Positions 20,760-34,723 of a DNA stretch of 64,000 nucleotides are shown one piece after another. Each line of letters begins with the position of its first letter. Position 1 is the first letter of the stretch. The translations under genes and the position numbers were made by a program. The notes beneath the pieces were generated by a model, which worked only from the letters and a program-made list of their open reading frames with translations, searched no databases and was not told the origin of the DNA. Origin of the DNA: Beaufortia kweichowensis (taxonomy: Eukaryota; Chordata; Actinopteri; Cypriniformes; Gastromyzontidae); contig CM032817.1 of the NCBI GenBank assembly GCA_019155185.1, positions 13,182,472 to 13,246,471 on the forward strand, given 5' to 3'.

Positions 20760-22579
20760 TACTTGCAGTCCTTAATTCCTGACTTCTGAGAGAAGCTGAA
20801 TGTGCCAGCTAAAATCTGGGTATAACAAAATGCGAATACAGACTATTTCGTTGTTTTAATTTGCTATTTGCCCAATGAACACAACAATAAAAAAAATTGT
20901 TTTAGACAAGTTTTTGACCGATTACTGTTTGTGTTTTCTTTTTATTATGACGAGTGCTCTAATACATTGGTTAAGCACTTTCTATACACATGAATATCAC
21001 ACATAGCCAGTGATATGTAGCCAGGGTGTGTGTAGAACAATAAAGTAGCCTATATATGCCTTCTGCTATGATTTCGCCTATTTAACTTTGAAAAGTTCTT
21101 TTGGCCACTTTGATCTGAATTGAACTATTGCACTTTTGAATAGCACTGTTTTTGAAAATGTAAAAAACATTTCTACACTTACATTTAGTACCGTTTCTAC
21201 CGTCTACATTTAGGAACATTTCTACATGAAATCAGTTGCTGTTTATACAGAAAAGGTTGAGCTTATCAAAGCCTGTGATTTAATTGCACATTATATGACA
21301 GACGAGTTTGTACTTTACAAATAAAACATGTCCTTAAAAGAACACCACCTGTTTCTCACTTCATTTCTGCAGTCACATAAACGGCTTAAGCAAAACAAAC
21401 ATGTTTGTTTACATCTAATCTTCATTTGAACAGTGTATTGCAACATTGTGCAAAAAGATTCTATTCTGTGATGTCATTAAGAATGTAGCATGGAACAAAG
21501 AGAGCCACGCCCAATACATTCCATCACATTAGAACCCCTTATGGTGGACAGAGGCACCTCAGAAAGATGTCATTTATTTATTTATTGCATCTGAAAATTT
21601 CCTTTCCAAGCACATCCATGAACCGCAATACACTTCTGTTCTTTCCAGAAAAGCGTCTGGGCTACAGCTTTAGAACAAAGAAGGTGTTGACCAGTGTCAA
21701 GCCAGCAGGACGTCACGCCTGACTGAGTGCAAAACAGCAATCTTGAGTAAGTCTAGCATCAACTGATTCTCTCCCATATCTTAATGTTAATACAAAAAAC
21801 AAAAACAAAAAACACTAAAGTCATACACATTGCATTAGATTTGAACACAGCAACAAACAGTTAACGGCTCATGGAGTTCCATGAATTCTGAGGGATTTCG
21901 TTCGCAGTTGAATCCATTGTCAGATTCAAACATGAATGCCATCCATGCCTACATATGACACACAGCTTTCTTTTGTTAGAACATTACTTCAGTGACTGAC
22001 AACATATTTTAGACATTGCATCTGAAAATACACAGGGAATTTTCCTTTCCAAGAAAATAATCGAATTGTGATTCTGTTTTTTAACAAACATCGCCATTGT
22101 TATTTAATGTGCGGTTGTTGCTTTTTAAAGCCCTTTAGCTTCTGTATTACTCAACAAACAACAAATCATTGTACAGTCTGAGAGACACACAATAAGATAA
22201 ACGAAACATGTACAGCGCTCTTTCCTGTTGGCCAGACCTTCGGATTAGGATGAAATGTGGTGATATCTAAATCACTCTTTAGATGCCAAATAAGTCATGA
22301 ACGTATGTAAACGTGTCAAACACCGTCTGTGAACTTTACCAGACAGCCTTTAAATAAATCAATCAAAATATAAGATACATATGGTCTTAATGATCTCCAG
22401 TCAGAAGCGCAACACACACGGTGCAAAAAAAATCAAGGAGAACAAACGTCTGCCTGTACCTCTCTGAATAGATTTGAGTCAATCAAAAAAGCCAAAGGCA
22501 AAATAAACATGTGAACTGTACTTTTAAGGTAATCTTAAAAGAAACGCTGTCTGAGCATTAACAGCAATATGCATCTTAA

Positions 22580-22830
22580 TCATCGCCGGTCGGTAGCGGC
22601 ATGCCGGCGGAAGCCCCCGGCGAGAGTGGCCACAGCCATCCTGCCTTTGCGCCGGGCCGAGGGAACGTCCTCTCCGTCGGTGACGGGGCTCGAACTCGGC
22701 CTCCGCGACATCTTCAGGCTGATCAGGCAAAGCGGAAGAGGCCAATTAGGAGAACTGTCTGCCTTTTCCCCTGAGGGCCGCGAGCTTCTGAACGCTTTCA
22801 CCATACGAGATCTCTTCTCCTGGCAGATGG
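22580..22830. other. GC-rich, CpG-rich block of unit A (copy 1)
   Basis: A sharp GC-rich island in AT-rich DNA with many CpG. On the minus strand an open frame (22804-22580) follows a good acceptor, CATCTGCCAG|GAG, and ends at TGA. It is read as the possible 3' exon of the minus-strand hAT-like relic (Arg/Ser/Pro-rich, SARRKGRMAVATLAGG near its end). The block varies strongly between copies and is deleted in A5. Confidence 0.5.
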
Positions 22831-22947
22831 GGAAATCTCACATTAATTGTGCAGTTGAATTACATAGAAACATGTGTTTGTGGAAGCATAACGATCAAAG
22901 CGCATCATTATTACTAGAGTACTAGGTCTCACGGATTCCAGAATTAC

Positions 22948-23260
22948 CATCTTTAGTCGGGTCCTAGCCACGGGGACGTCGCCTGCGCTGATGTACTGCG
23001 CTTTGAACCTAGGCTCCATGAACGATTCAGCATCCAGAAGCTCCCTAGTGTATATTTCTTATTGAGGTCTGCCAGGGCCTTGGTTTCAAACCACCTAGGC
23101 AGGTCCTCAAGTGTCCTCAGCATCTTCAGCCGGGACCGAGGTGCACGCCAACTGGCCTGACATGCTCCTTTGCAGAAGGAACGTCTCTTTATTCCACGAG
23201 AGGACGCGTCCTTGTCTTTTACCACGCGCTGTTTTGTAAAAGCCATGCAGATTCAAATTC
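22948..23260 (-). pseudogene. hAT/ZBED-like transposase relic in unit A (copy 1)
   Basis: The minus strand begins after the acceptor-like CGATTATCTTTCAG and ends at ATG|GTAATT, a donor-like border. One frame reads TLEDLPRWFETKALADLNKKYT. A second frame, shifted by two bases, reads RELLDAESFMEPRFKAQYIS and SAGDVPVARTRLKM. Together they follow the pattern of the hAT/ZBED C-terminal region (a DL..KY..LLD.A.F..PRFK motif). The shift between the two frames occurs in all copies, so it predates array growth. A separate open frame of 97 codons starting MAFTKQRVVKDK spans the segment in the first frame. Either this is a dead transposase scrap, or an exon of a domesticated gene that uses the first frame only. 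Confidence 0.6.
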
Positions 23261-23269
23261 CTGAAAGAT

Positions 23270-24580
23270 AATCGTAAAGAATTGTTAGCATGTATTGTGC
23301 AAAGCACCATAGCAGTAGACTACACGTAGAACTGATGGGCATAACTCATGCCGATAACACAAAGACACCTAATGATAACAAATGTATCACATGAATAATA
23401 GTAAAAGTAATTATTACTGACCACTAAAACCACAATGCCCATGCGTAACAAAAACACCACATTTTGAAAGCCATAGGTATCGTTTCATCACACAGTATAG
23501 AAACCAAAGCAAAATAAAAAGATTGCAAGCGGCACAATTGTCTGGACACGCAGGCCAAGTAGTATTCTTCACATACAAAGTTGTGATACACGTGATACAA
23601 CTCGCAGTGAAATTATATGTAGACCGTGTAAAAGCCATAGAAGTAATACAAAACATAACAAGCAACAAACAGACTAAAATACATGTAAAGTTAAGAATAA
23701 CAATAGGAGGCCATATAACAACAGGAATCTAAATAAAACATGCAATCTAATACGAAAATGAATCACGGTATAACTAAAGTAGGTTTAAGGTTCTTTGTTT
23801 GTCTCTTACATTGCATACACGCGCGTGTGACGTATTAATGACTTGCTGGAATGTCTCTCCTTAGCGCCGCGTTCCACAGTGCGACTGTGACACAATCAAA
23901 CGCATAACGTCACAAAAGCCGAATATGATAAAACATATCTCTATATATAAAGGAAATAGAAAAAGAAATGCATTTCCAGTTTAACCGTGTTCACACAACC
24001 GCTAATCAGTCCACCCGAGAACCAGGTTTACTATCTACAATCGCTAAAACCGCGGTGCGCTTTGAGAAATAAAAGAAAGAAGACTTACGCGTCACTCGTT
24101 GTCACATAATCTTATTACGATGATTTGGACGCTTTGTTGTCTTTTTGTCGCTCGGGACATTGTCAAGTTTGCTTACCTGGCAGCTAGAAATTAGGCCTAG
24201 CGTGTTTATGAATGCCGCGTTCAACGCCAAAGCAGTTTATTCCAGTATCAGGCAAATACGCATATCAATGTGCAGTTGGTAATGTGCGTGCAAGCTAGCT
24301 GTATGTACAGTAACTACATTAAAGACCGAATCTGTAAAGACCGAATCTGTAAAGCCCGAACAAGTCCGCAAGACGCGAGAGCGACAGCTCTCTGTCATTG
24401 GTTGTCGCCACGTTACCCGGACCATCGAGGCGCGACGGGAGGCACTCAGGCAGTCGGACCTTTAACTTTACGTCGCCGAATGTTAGTAGCAGACGGCCTT
24501 TGTAAACAAAACGGAAAAATGTTTACAGAAGTATAAAACAGAATAGGAGAAATCCGGGGAAATATATATATATATATATG
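23270..24580. other. Right third of unit A, no confirmed gene
   Basis: Holds an AT-rich segment with a short minus-strand frame rich in Cys and beginning with a hydrophobic stretch (MLLVMFCITSMAF, 23668-23414). It also has the CRE-like GTGACGTATTAATGAC segment near 23825 and donor-like sites on the minus strand at about 24170-24180 (CTGCCAG|GTAAGC) and 24085-24093 (GC|GTAAGT). Next come short direct repeats (AAAGACCGAATCTGT) at 24320-24355 and the CGCCGAATGTTAGTAGCAGA border. These would fit 5' exons of a minus-strand transcript running into the hAT-like segment, but that is unproven. Confidence 0.35.
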
Positions 24581-24860
24581 CGGGTGTGTGACGTATATCA
24601 CCATAGATACAGTACTGAGCAAGTTTATTACAATCGAGCCACTCCCGAATACATTCTAAAATCATGTTTCTATGGTAATGGTTAATCCACCAGTATGTGT
24701 GTGTGTGCTATTTAAGCTCAGTAGTAATTCTATTGCTTAAATCGAATGGCTGCTGTTATCGGCGAATTGTTAAATGGTGCTGTTTTAACACGACAGGCAA
24801 AATAAGAAATAGTAAAGCACATTATTGTTTTTTATTCACATGCCCACTTACAGTTATTTA

Positions 24861-25205
24861 CACTACCAAGCAAAGGTTTAGAAACACTTACTCACTGTTG
24901 TTTAGTCCCCCCCCTCACACACATTTTAGAATATCAGTAGCAAACTCCTCAAAACCATGAAATAACACAATTAAAACTGCGGGAATTATGTTGCATCCAA
25001 CATCCAAAACAAATAAACACCATGTTTTATTTCAGCATCCTCAAAAGTAGGCACCCTTTGACAGGAATTTGTACAGTCTTACTCTCTTATCTTCCAGTTT
25101 CTTGAGGAAGCTTTTTTAAACAGCACTGAAGGAATTTCCATCTTTGCTGGACTCTTATTGGTGGCTTTTTATTCATTATTTGGTCCTAGTAATCCATTTC
25201 AAATG

Positions 25206-25236
<31 letters not shown>

Positions 25237-25402
25237 ACAATTTTAGTTTTCAAATGCAAAAGAAAAAGAATATGTTGGCAGAATTACATTTTTGTCTATG
25301 ACATTCAGTTGAAACATTGAAATGTACACCTTCAGATAAAAAGATTTTGAAGATCATGAGAAACACTTCTATCAATTGTATGAAAGCCTTTGACTGGTAG
25401 CG
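24861..25402. mobile_element. Tc1/mariner-like miniature element
   Basis: Uninterrupted copy between TA dinucleotides. Interior poly(T) of about 26 bases. Confidence 0.8.
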
Positions 25403-27582
25403 TACTTGCAGTCCTTAATTCCTGACTTCTGAGAGAAGCTGAATGTGCCAGCTAAAATCTGGGTATAACAAAATGCGAATACAGACTATTTCGTTGTTTT
25501 AATTTGCTATTTGCCCAATGAACACAACAATAAAAAAATGTGTTTTAGACCGATTACTGTTTGTGTTTTCTTTTTATTATGACGAGTGCTCTAATACATT
25601 GGTTAAGCACTTTATATACACATGAATATCACACATAGCCAGTGATATGTAGCCAGGGTGTGTGTGGAACAATAAAGTAGCCTATATATGCCTTCTGCTA
25701 TGATTTTGCCTATTTAACTTTGAAAAGTTCTTTTGGCCACTTTGATCCGAATTGAACTGTTGCACTTTTGAATAGCACTGTTTTTGAAAATGTAAAAACA
25801 TTTCTACACTTACATTTAGTACCGTTTCTACCGTCTACATTTAGGAACATTTCTACATGAAATCAGTTGCTGTTTATACAGAAAAGGTTGAGCTTATCAA
25901 AGCCTGTGATTTAATTGCACATTATATGACAGACGAGTTTGTACTTTACAAATAAAACATGTCCTTAAAAGAACACCACCTGTTTCTCACTTCATTTCTG
26001 CAGTCACATAAACGGCTAAAGCAAAACAAACATGTTTGTTTACATCTAATCTTCATTTGAACAGTGTATTGCAACATAGTGCAAAAAGATTCTATTCTGT
26101 GATGTCACTAAGAATGTAGCATGAAACAAAGAGAGCCACGCCCAATACATTCCATCACATTAGAACCCCTTATGGTGGACAGAGGCACCTCAGAAAGATG
26201 TCATTTATTTATTTATTGCATCTGAAAATTTCCTTTCCAAGCACATCAATGAACCGCAATACACTTCGGCTCTTTCCAGAAAAGCGTCTGGGCTACAGCT
26301 TTAGAACAAAGAAGGTGTTGACCAGTGTCAAGCCAGCAGGACGTCACGCCTGACTGAGTGCAAAACAGCAATCTTGAGTAAGTCTAGCATCAACTGATTC
26401 TCTCCCGTATCTTAATGTTAATACAAAAACAAAAAACAAAAAAAACCCCACTAAAGTCATATACATTGCATTAGATTTGAACACAGCAACATACAGTTAA
26501 CGGCTCATGGAGTTCCATGAATTCCGAGGGATTTCGTTCACAGTTGAATCCATTGTCAGATTCAAACATGAATGCCATCCATGCCTACATATGACACACA
26601 GCATTCATTTCTTAGAACATTACTTCAGTGACTGACAACATATTTTAGACATTGCATCTGAAAATACACAGGGAATTTTCCTTTCCAAGAAAATAATCGA
26701 ATTGTGATTCTGTTTTTTAACAAACATCGCCATTGTTATTTAATGTGCGGTTGTTGCTTTTTAAAGCCCTTTAGCTTCTGTATTACTCAACAAACAACAA
26801 ATCATTGTACAGTCTGAGAGACACACAATAAGATAAACGAAACATGTACAGCGCTCTTTCCTGTTGGCCAGACCTTCGGATTAGGATGAAATGTGGTGAT
26901 ATCTAAATCACTCTTTAGATGCCAAATAAGTCATGAACGTATGTAAACGTGTCAAACACCGTCTGTGAACTTTACCAGACAGCCTTTAAATAAATCAATC
27001 AAAATATAAGATACATATGGTCTTAATGATCTCCAGTCAGAAGCGCAACACACACGGTGCAAAAAAAATCAAGGAGAACAAACGTCTGCCTGTACCTCTC
27101 TGAATAGATTTGAGTCAATCAAAAAAGCCAAAGGCAAAATAAACATGTGAACTGTACTTTTAAGGTAATCTTAAAAGAAACGCTGTCTGAGCATTAACAG
27201 CAATATGCATCTTAATCATCGCCGGTCGGTAGCGGCATGCCGGCGGAAGCCCCCGGCGAGAGTGGCCACAGCCATCCTGCCTTTGCGCCGGGCCGAGGGA
27301 ACGTCCTCTCCGTCGGTGACGGGGCTCGAACTCGGCCTCCGCGACATCTTCAGGCTGATCAGGCAAAGCGGAAGAGGCCAATTAGGAGAACTGTCTGCCT
27401 TTTCCCCTGAGGGCCGCGAGCTTCTGAACGCTTTCACCATACGAGATCTCTTCTCCTGGCAGATGGGGAAATCTCACATTAATTGTGCAGTTGAATTACA
27501 TAGAAACATGTGTTTGTGGAAGCATAACGATCAAGCGCATCATTATTACTAGAGTACTAGGTCTCACGGATTCCAGAATTAC

Positions 27583-27894
27583 CATCTTTAGTCGGGTCCT
27601 AGCCACGGGGACGTCGCCTGCGCTGATGTACTGCGCTTTGAACCTAGGCTCCATGAACGATTCAGCATCCAGAAGCTCCCTAGTGTATATTTCTTATTGA
27701 GGTCTGCCAGGGCCTTGGTTTCAAACCACCTAGGCAGGTCCTCAAGTGTCCTCAGCATCTTCAGCGGACCGAGGTGCACGCCAACTGGCCTGACATGCTC
27801 CTTTGCAGAAGGAACGTCTCTTTATTCCACGAGGACGCGTCCTTGTCTTTTACCACGCGCTGTTGTTTTGTAAAAGCCATGCAGATTCAAATTC
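27583..27894 (-). pseudogene. hAT/ZBED-like relic (unit A copy 2)
   Basis: Same borders and same two-frame hAT signature as copy 1. One base combination near 27775 (TTCAGCGGACC against TTCAGCCGGGACC) changes the long first-frame ORF relative to copy 1. The difference sits in a CpG-rich run. The possible downstream exon in the GC-rich block is at 27455-27216 (minus), and both borders are in phase 0 for the second frame. Confidence 0.6.
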
Positions 27895-29201
27895 CTGAAA
27901 GATAATCGTAAAGAATTGTTAGCATGTATTGTGCAAAGCACCATAGCAGTAGACTACACGTAGAACTGATGGGCATAACTCATGCCGATAACACAAAGAC
28001 ACCTAATGATAACAAATGTATCACATGAATAATAGTAAAAGTAATTATTACTGACCACTAAAACCACAATGCCCATGCGTACAAAAAAACACCACATTTT
28101 TGAAAGCCATAGGTATCGTTTTTCATCACACAGTATAGAAACCAAAGCAAAAATAAAAAGATTGCAAGCGGCACAATTGTCTGGACACGCAGGCCAAGTA
28201 GTATTCTTCACATACAAAGTTGTGATACACGTGATACAACTCGCAGTGAAATTATATGTAGACCGTGTAAAAGCCATAGAAGTAATACAAAACATAACAA
28301 GCAACAAACAGAATAAAATACATGTAAAGTTAAGAATAACAATAGGAGGCCATATAACAACAGGAATCTAAATAAAACATGCAATCTAATACGAAAATGA
28401 ATCACGGTATAACTAAAGTAGGTTTAAGGTTCTTTGTTTGTCTCTTACATTGCATACACGCTGCGTGACGTATTAATGACTTGCTGGAATGTCTCTCCTT
28501 AGCGCCGCGTTCCACAGTGCGCGCGACTGTGACACACCGAAACATAACGTCACAAAAGCCGAATATGATGAAAAACATATCTCTCTATATATAAAGGAAA
28601 TAGAAAAAGAAATGCATTTCCAGTTTAACCGTGTTCACACAACCGCTAATCAGTCCACCCGAGAACCAGGTTTACTATCTACAATCGCGAAACCGTGTGC
28701 GCTTGAGAAATAAAAGAAAGAAGACTTACGCGTCACTCGTTGTCACATAATCTTATTACGATGATTTGGACGCTTTGTTGTCTTTTGTCGCATTTCGGGA
28801 CATTGTCAAGTTTGCTTACCTGGCAGCTAGAAATTAGGCCTAGCGTGTTTATGAATGCCGCGTTCAACGCCAAAGCAGTTTATTCCAGTATCAGGCAAAT
28901 ACGCATATCAATGTGCAGTTGGTAATGTGCGTGCAAGCTAGCTGTATGTACAGTAACTACATTAAAGACCGAATCTGTAAAGCCCGAATCTGTAAAGCCC
29001 GAACAAGTCCGCGCACGTGAGAGCGACAGCTCTCTGTCATTGGTTGTCGCTACGTTACCCGGACCATCGAGGCGACGTGGGAGGAAGGGACTCAGGCAGT
29101 CGGACCTTTAACTTTACGTCGCCGAATGTTAGTAGCAGACGGCCTTTGTAAACAAAACGGAAAAATGTTTACAGAAGTATAAAACAGAATAGGAGAAATC
29201 G

Positions 29202-29243
<42 letters not shown>

Positions 29244-29519
29244 TGTGTGACGTATATCACCATAGATACAGTACTGAGCAAGTTTATTACAATCGAGCCA
29301 CTCCCGAATACATTCTAAAATCATGTTTCTATGGTAATGGTTAATCCACCAGTATGTGTGTGTGTGCTATTTAAGCTCAGTAGTAATTCTATTGCTTAAA
29401 TCGAATGGCTGCTGTTATCGGCGAATTGTTAAATGGTGCTGTTTTAACACGACAGGCAAAATAAGAAATAGTAAAGCACATTATTGTTTTTTATTCACAT
29501 GCCCACTTACAGTTATTTA

Positions 29520-30062
29520 CACTACCAAGCAAAGGTTTAGAAACACTTACTCACTGTTGTTTAGTCCCCCACCCCCTCACACACATTTTAGAATATCAGT
29601 AGCAAACTCCTCAAAACCATGAAATAACACAATTAAAACTGCGGGAATTATGTTGCATCCAACATCCAAAACAAATAAACACCATGTTTTATTTCAGCAT
29701 CCTCAAAAGTAGGCACCCTTTGACAGGAATTTGTACAGTCTTACTCTCTTATCTTCCAGTTTCTTGAGGAAGCTTTTTAAACAGCACTGAAGGAATTTCC
29801 ATCTTTGCTGGACTCTTATTGGTGGCTTTTTATTCATTATTTGGTCCTAGTAATCCATTTCAAATGTTTTTTTTTGTTTTTGTTTTTTTTTTAAATACAA
29901 TTTTAGTTTTCAAATGCAAAAGAAAAAGAATATGTTGGCAGAATTACATTTTTGTCTATGACATTCAGTTGAAACATTGAAATGTACACCTTCAGATAAA
30001 AAGATTTTGAAGATCATGAGAAACACTTCTATCAATTGTATGAAAGCCTTTGACTGGTAGCG
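29520..30062. mobile_element. Tc1/mariner-like miniature element
   Basis: Same element and site as in other A units. Confidence 0.8.
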
Positions 30063-32238
30063 TACTTGCAGTCCTTAATTCCTGACTTCTGAGAGAAGCT
30101 GAATGTGCCAGCTAAAATCTGGGTATAACAAAATGCGAATACAGACTATTTCGTTGTTTTAATTTGCTATTTGCCCAATGAACACAACAATAAAAAAATG
30201 TGTTTTAGACCGATTACTGTTTGTGTTTTCTTTTTATTATGACGAGTGCTCTAATACATTGGTTAAGCACTTTATATACACATGAATATCACACATAGCC
30301 AGTGATATGTAGCCAGGGTGTGTGTGGAACAATAAAGTAGCCTATATATGCCTTCTGCTATGATTTTGCCTATTTAACTTTGAAAAGTTCTTTTGGCCAC
30401 TTTGATCCGAATTGAACTGTTGCACTTTTGAATAGCACTGTTTTTGAAAATGTAAAAAACATTTCTACACTTACATTTAGTACCGTTTCTACCGTCTACA
30501 TTTAGGAACATTTCTACATGAAATCAGTTGCTGTTTATACAGAAAAGGTTGAGCTTATCAAAGCCTGTGATTTAATTGCACATTATATGACAGAGACGAG
30601 TTTGTACTTTACAAATAAAACATGTCCTTAAAAGAACACCACCTGTTTCTCACTTCATTTCTGCAGTCACATAAACGGCTAAAGCAAAACAAACATGTTT
30701 GTTTACATCTAATCTTCATTTGAACAGTGTATTGCAACATAGTGCAAAAGATTCTATTCTGTGATGTCACTAAGAATGTAGCATGAAACAAAGAGAGCCA
30801 CGCCCAATACATTCCATCACATTAGAACCCCTTATGGTGGACAGAGGCACCTCAGAAAGATGTCATTTATTTATTTATTGCATCTGAAAATTTCCTTTCC
30901 AAGCACATCAATGAACCGCAATACACTTGGCTCTTTCCAGAAAAGCGTCTGGGCTACAGCTTTAGAACAAAGAAGGTGTTGACCAGTGTCAAGCCAGCAG
31001 GACGTCACGCCTGACTGAGTGCAAAACAGCAATCTTGAGTAAGTCTAGCATCAACTGATTCTCTCCCGTATCTTAATGTTAATACAAAACAAAAACAAAA
31101 AAAACCCCACTAAAGTCATATACATTGCATTAGATTTGAACACAGCAACATACAGTTAACGGCTCATGGAGTTCCATGAATTCGAGGGATTTCGTTCACA
31201 GTTGAATCCATTGTCAGATTCAAACATGAATGCCATCCATGCCTACATATGACACACAGCATTCATTTCTTAGAACATTACTTCAGTGACTGACAACATA
31301 TTTTAGACATTGCATCTGAAAATACACAGGGAATTTTCCTTTCCAAGAAAATAATCGAATTGTGATTCTGTTTTTAACAAACATCGCCATTGTTATTTAA
31401 TGTGCGGTTGTTGCTTTTAAAGCCCTTTAGCTTCTGTATTACTCAACAAACAACAAATCATTGTACAGTCTGAGAGACACACAATAAGATAAACGAAACA
31501 TGTACAGCTCTTTCCTGTTGGCCAGACCTTCGGATTAGGATGAAATGTGGTGATATCTAAATCACTCTTTAGATGCCAAATAAGTCATGAACGTATGTAA
31601 AAAGCGTGTCAAACACCGTCTGTGAACTTTACCAGACAGCCTTTAAATAAATCAATCAAAATATAAGATACATATGGTCTTAATGATCTCCAGTCAGAAG
31701 CAAACACACACGGTGCAAAAAAATCAAGGAGAACAAACGTCTGCCTGTACCTCTCTGAATAGATTTGAGTCAATCAAAAAGCCAAAGGCAAAATAAACAT
31801 GTGAACTGTACTTTTAAGGTAATCTTAAAAGAAACGCTGTCTGAGCATTAACAGCAATATGCATCTTAATAATCATCGCCGGTCGGTAGCGGCATGCCGG
31901 CGGAAGCCCCGGCGAGTGGCCACAGCCATCCTGCCTTTGCGCCGGGCCGAGGGAACGTCCTCTCCGTCGGTGACGGGCTCGAACTCGGCCTCCGCGACAT
32001 CTTCAGGCTGATCAGGCAAAGCGGAAGAGGCCAATTAGGAGAACTGTCTGCCTTTTCCCCTGAGGGTCGCTGAGCTTCTGAACGCTTTCACCATACGAGA
32101 TCTCTCTTCTCCTGGCAGATGGGGAAATCTCACATTAATTGTGCAGTTGAATTACATAGAAACATGTGTTTGTGGAAGCATAACGATCAAGCGCATCATT
32201 ATTACTAGAGTACTAGGTCTCACGGATTCCAGAATTAC

Positions 32239-32546
32239 CATCTTTAGTCGGGTCCTAGCCGGGGGCGTCGCCTGCGCTGATGTACTGCGCTTTGAACCTA
32301 GGCTCCATGAACGATTCAGCATCCAGAAGCTCCCTAGTGTATATTTCTTATTGAGGTCTGCCAGGGCCTTGGTTTCAAACCACCTAGGCAGGTCCTCAGG
32401 TGTCCTCAGCATCTTCAGCCGGGACCGAGGTGCACGTACAACTGGCCTGACATGCTCCTTTGCAGAAGGAACGTCTCTTTATTCCACGAGGACGCGTCCT
32501 TGTCTTTTACCACGCTGTTTTGTAAAAGCCATGCAGATTCAAATTC
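32239..32546 (-). pseudogene. hAT/ZBED-like relic (unit A copy 3)
   Basis: Same segment as copy 2. Carries GCCGGGGGCGTCG where copy 2 has GCCACGGGGACGTCG, and GTGCACGTACAAC where copy 2 has GTGCACGCCAAC. These again are changes at CpG-rich positions. Confidence 0.6.
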
Positions 32547-33847
32547 CTGAAAGATAATCGTAAAGAATTGTTAGCATGTATTGTGCAAAGCACCATAGCA
32601 GTAGAGACTACACGTAGAACTGATGGGCATAACTCATGCCGATAACACAAAGACACCTAATGATAACAAATGTATCACATGAATAATAGTAAAAGTAATT
32701 ATTACTGACCACTAAAACCACAATGCCCATGCGTAACAAAAACACCACATTTTTGAAAGCCATAGGTATCGTTTTCATCACACAGTATAGAAACCAAAGC
32801 AAAATAAAAAGATTGCAAGCGGCACAATTGTCTGGACACGCAGGCCAAGTAGTATTCTTCACATACAAAGTTGTGATACACGTGATACAACTCGCAGTGA
32901 AATTATATGTAGACCGTGTAAAAGCCATAGAAGTAATACAAAACATAACAAGCAACAAACAGAATAAAATACATGTAAAGTTAAGAATAACAATAGGAGG
33001 CCATATAACAACAGGAATCTAAATAAAACATGCAATCTAATACGAAAATGAATCACGGTATAACTAAAGTAGGTTTAAGGTTCTTTGTTTGTCTCTTACA
33101 TTGCATACGCGCGTGCGGTGACGTATTAATGACTTGCTGGAATGTCTCTCCTTAGCGCCGCGTTCCACAGTGCGACTGTGACACACCGAAACGCAACGTC
33201 ACAAAAGCCGAATATGATAAAACATATCTCTCTATATATAAAGGAAATAGAAAAAGAAATGCATTTCCAGTTTAACCGTGTTCACACAACCGCTAATCAG
33301 TCCACCCGAGAACCAGGTTTACTATCTACAATCGCGAAACCGTGTGCGCTTGAGAAATAAAAGAAAGAAGACTTACGCGTCACTCGTTGTCACATAATCT
33401 TATTACGATGATTTGGACGCTTTGTTGTCTTTTTGTCGCTCGGGACATTGTCAAGTTTGCTTACCTGGCAGCTAGAAATTAGGCCTAGCGTGTTTATGAA
33501 TGCCGCGTTCAACGCCAAAGCAGTTTATTCCAGTATCAGGCAAATACGCATATCAATGTGCAGTTGGTAATGTGCGTGCAAGCTAGCTGTATGTACAGTA
33601 ACTACATTAAAGACCGAATCTGTAAAGACCGAATCTGTAAAGCCCGAACAAGTCCGCGCACGTGAGAGCGACAGCTCTCTGTCATTGGTTGTCGCTACGT
33701 TACCCGGACCATCGAGGCGCACGTGGGAGGCACTCAGGCAGTCGGACCTTTAACTTTACGTCGCCGAATGTTAGTAGCAGACGGCCTTTGTAAACAAAAC
33801 GGAAAAATGTTTACAGAAGTATAAAACAGAATAGGAGAAATCCGGGG

Positions 33848-33903
<56 letters not shown>

Positions 33904-34181
33904 GGTGTGTGACGTATATCACCATAGATACAGTACTGAGCAAGTTTATTACAATCGAGCCACTCCCGAATACATTCTAAAATCATGTTTCTATGGTAAT
34001 GGTTAATCCACCAGTATGTGTGTGTGTGCTATTTAAGCTCAGTAGTAATTCTATTGCTTAAATCGAATGGCTGCTGTTATCGGCGAATTGTTAAATGGTG
34101 CTGTTTTAACACGACAGGCAAAATAAGAAATAGTAAAGCACATTATTGTTTTTTATTCACATGCCCACTTACAGTTATTTA

Positions 34182-34723
34182 CACTACCAAGCAAAGGTTT
34201 AGAAACACTTACTCACTGTTGTTTAGTCCCCCACCCCCTCACACACATTTTAGAATATCAGTAGCAAACTCCTCAAAACCATGAAATAACACAATTAAAA
34301 CTGCGGGAATTATGTTGCATCCAACATCCAAAACAAATAAACACCATGTTTTATTTCAGCATCCTCAAAAGTAGGCACCCTTTGACAGGAATTTGTACAG
34401 TCTTACTCTCTTATCTTCCAGTTTCTTGAGGAAGCTTTTTAAACAGCACTGAAGGAATTTCCATCTTTGCTGGACTCTTATTGGTGGCTTTTATTCATTA
34501 TTTGGTCCTAGTAATCCATTTCAAATGTTTTTTTTTTTTTTTTTTTTTTTTTTAAATACAATTTTAGTTTTCAAATGCAAAAGAAAAAGAATATGTTGGC
34601 AGAATTACATTTTTGTCTATGACATTCAGTTGAAACATTGAAATGTACACCTTCAGATAAAAAGATTTTGAAGATCATGAGAAACACTTCTATCAATTGT
34701 ATGAAAGCCTTTGACTGGTAGCG
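34182..34723. mobile_element. Tc1/mariner-like miniature element
   Basis: Same element and site as in other A units. Confidence 0.8.

Larger units (their letters stand above)
18454..24579 (+). repeat. Unit A copy 1 (full, with solo LTR)
   Basis: 6126 bp. Without the inserted LTR and its target duplication it is about 4.64 kb, like its neighbours. Contents in order: Tc1-like element, about 1.8 kb of AT-rich DNA with no gene, GC-rich block (22580-22830), hAT-like relic on the minus strand, AT-rich spacer, and a conserved segment with GACTTGCTGGAATGTCTCTC. Confidence 0.95.
24580..29238 (+). repeat. Unit A copy 2
   Basis: 4659 bp, full unit and the cleanest reference for the array. Tc1-like element 24861-25402, GC-rich block 27216-27460, hAT-like relic 27583-27894. 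Ends in a (TA)n tract of about 35 bp. Confidence 0.97.
29239..33901 (+). repeat. Unit A copy 3
   Basis: 4663 bp, full unit. Tc1-like element 29520-30062. The terminal (TA)n is the longest in the array (about 50 bp, 33850-33901). Confidence 0.97.

Noticed and set aside
23414..23668. Small Cys-rich minus-strand frame with a hydrophobic start, considered as a secreted peptide
   Set aside because: The C-terminal part differs in frame between units and there is no promoter or acceptor at its start. Conservation is explained by array homogenisation.
23523..23732. Plus-strand frame of 69-100 codons in all A units
   Set aside because: It overlaps a region with splice-like signals on the other strand. 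The start shifts between copies and no family is recognised.
24165..24180. U1 5'-end-like CTTACCTGGCAG in unit A
   Set aside because: Only 12 bases match and the rest of U1 is absent. It is better read as a splice donor (CTGCCAG|GTAAGC) on the minus strand.
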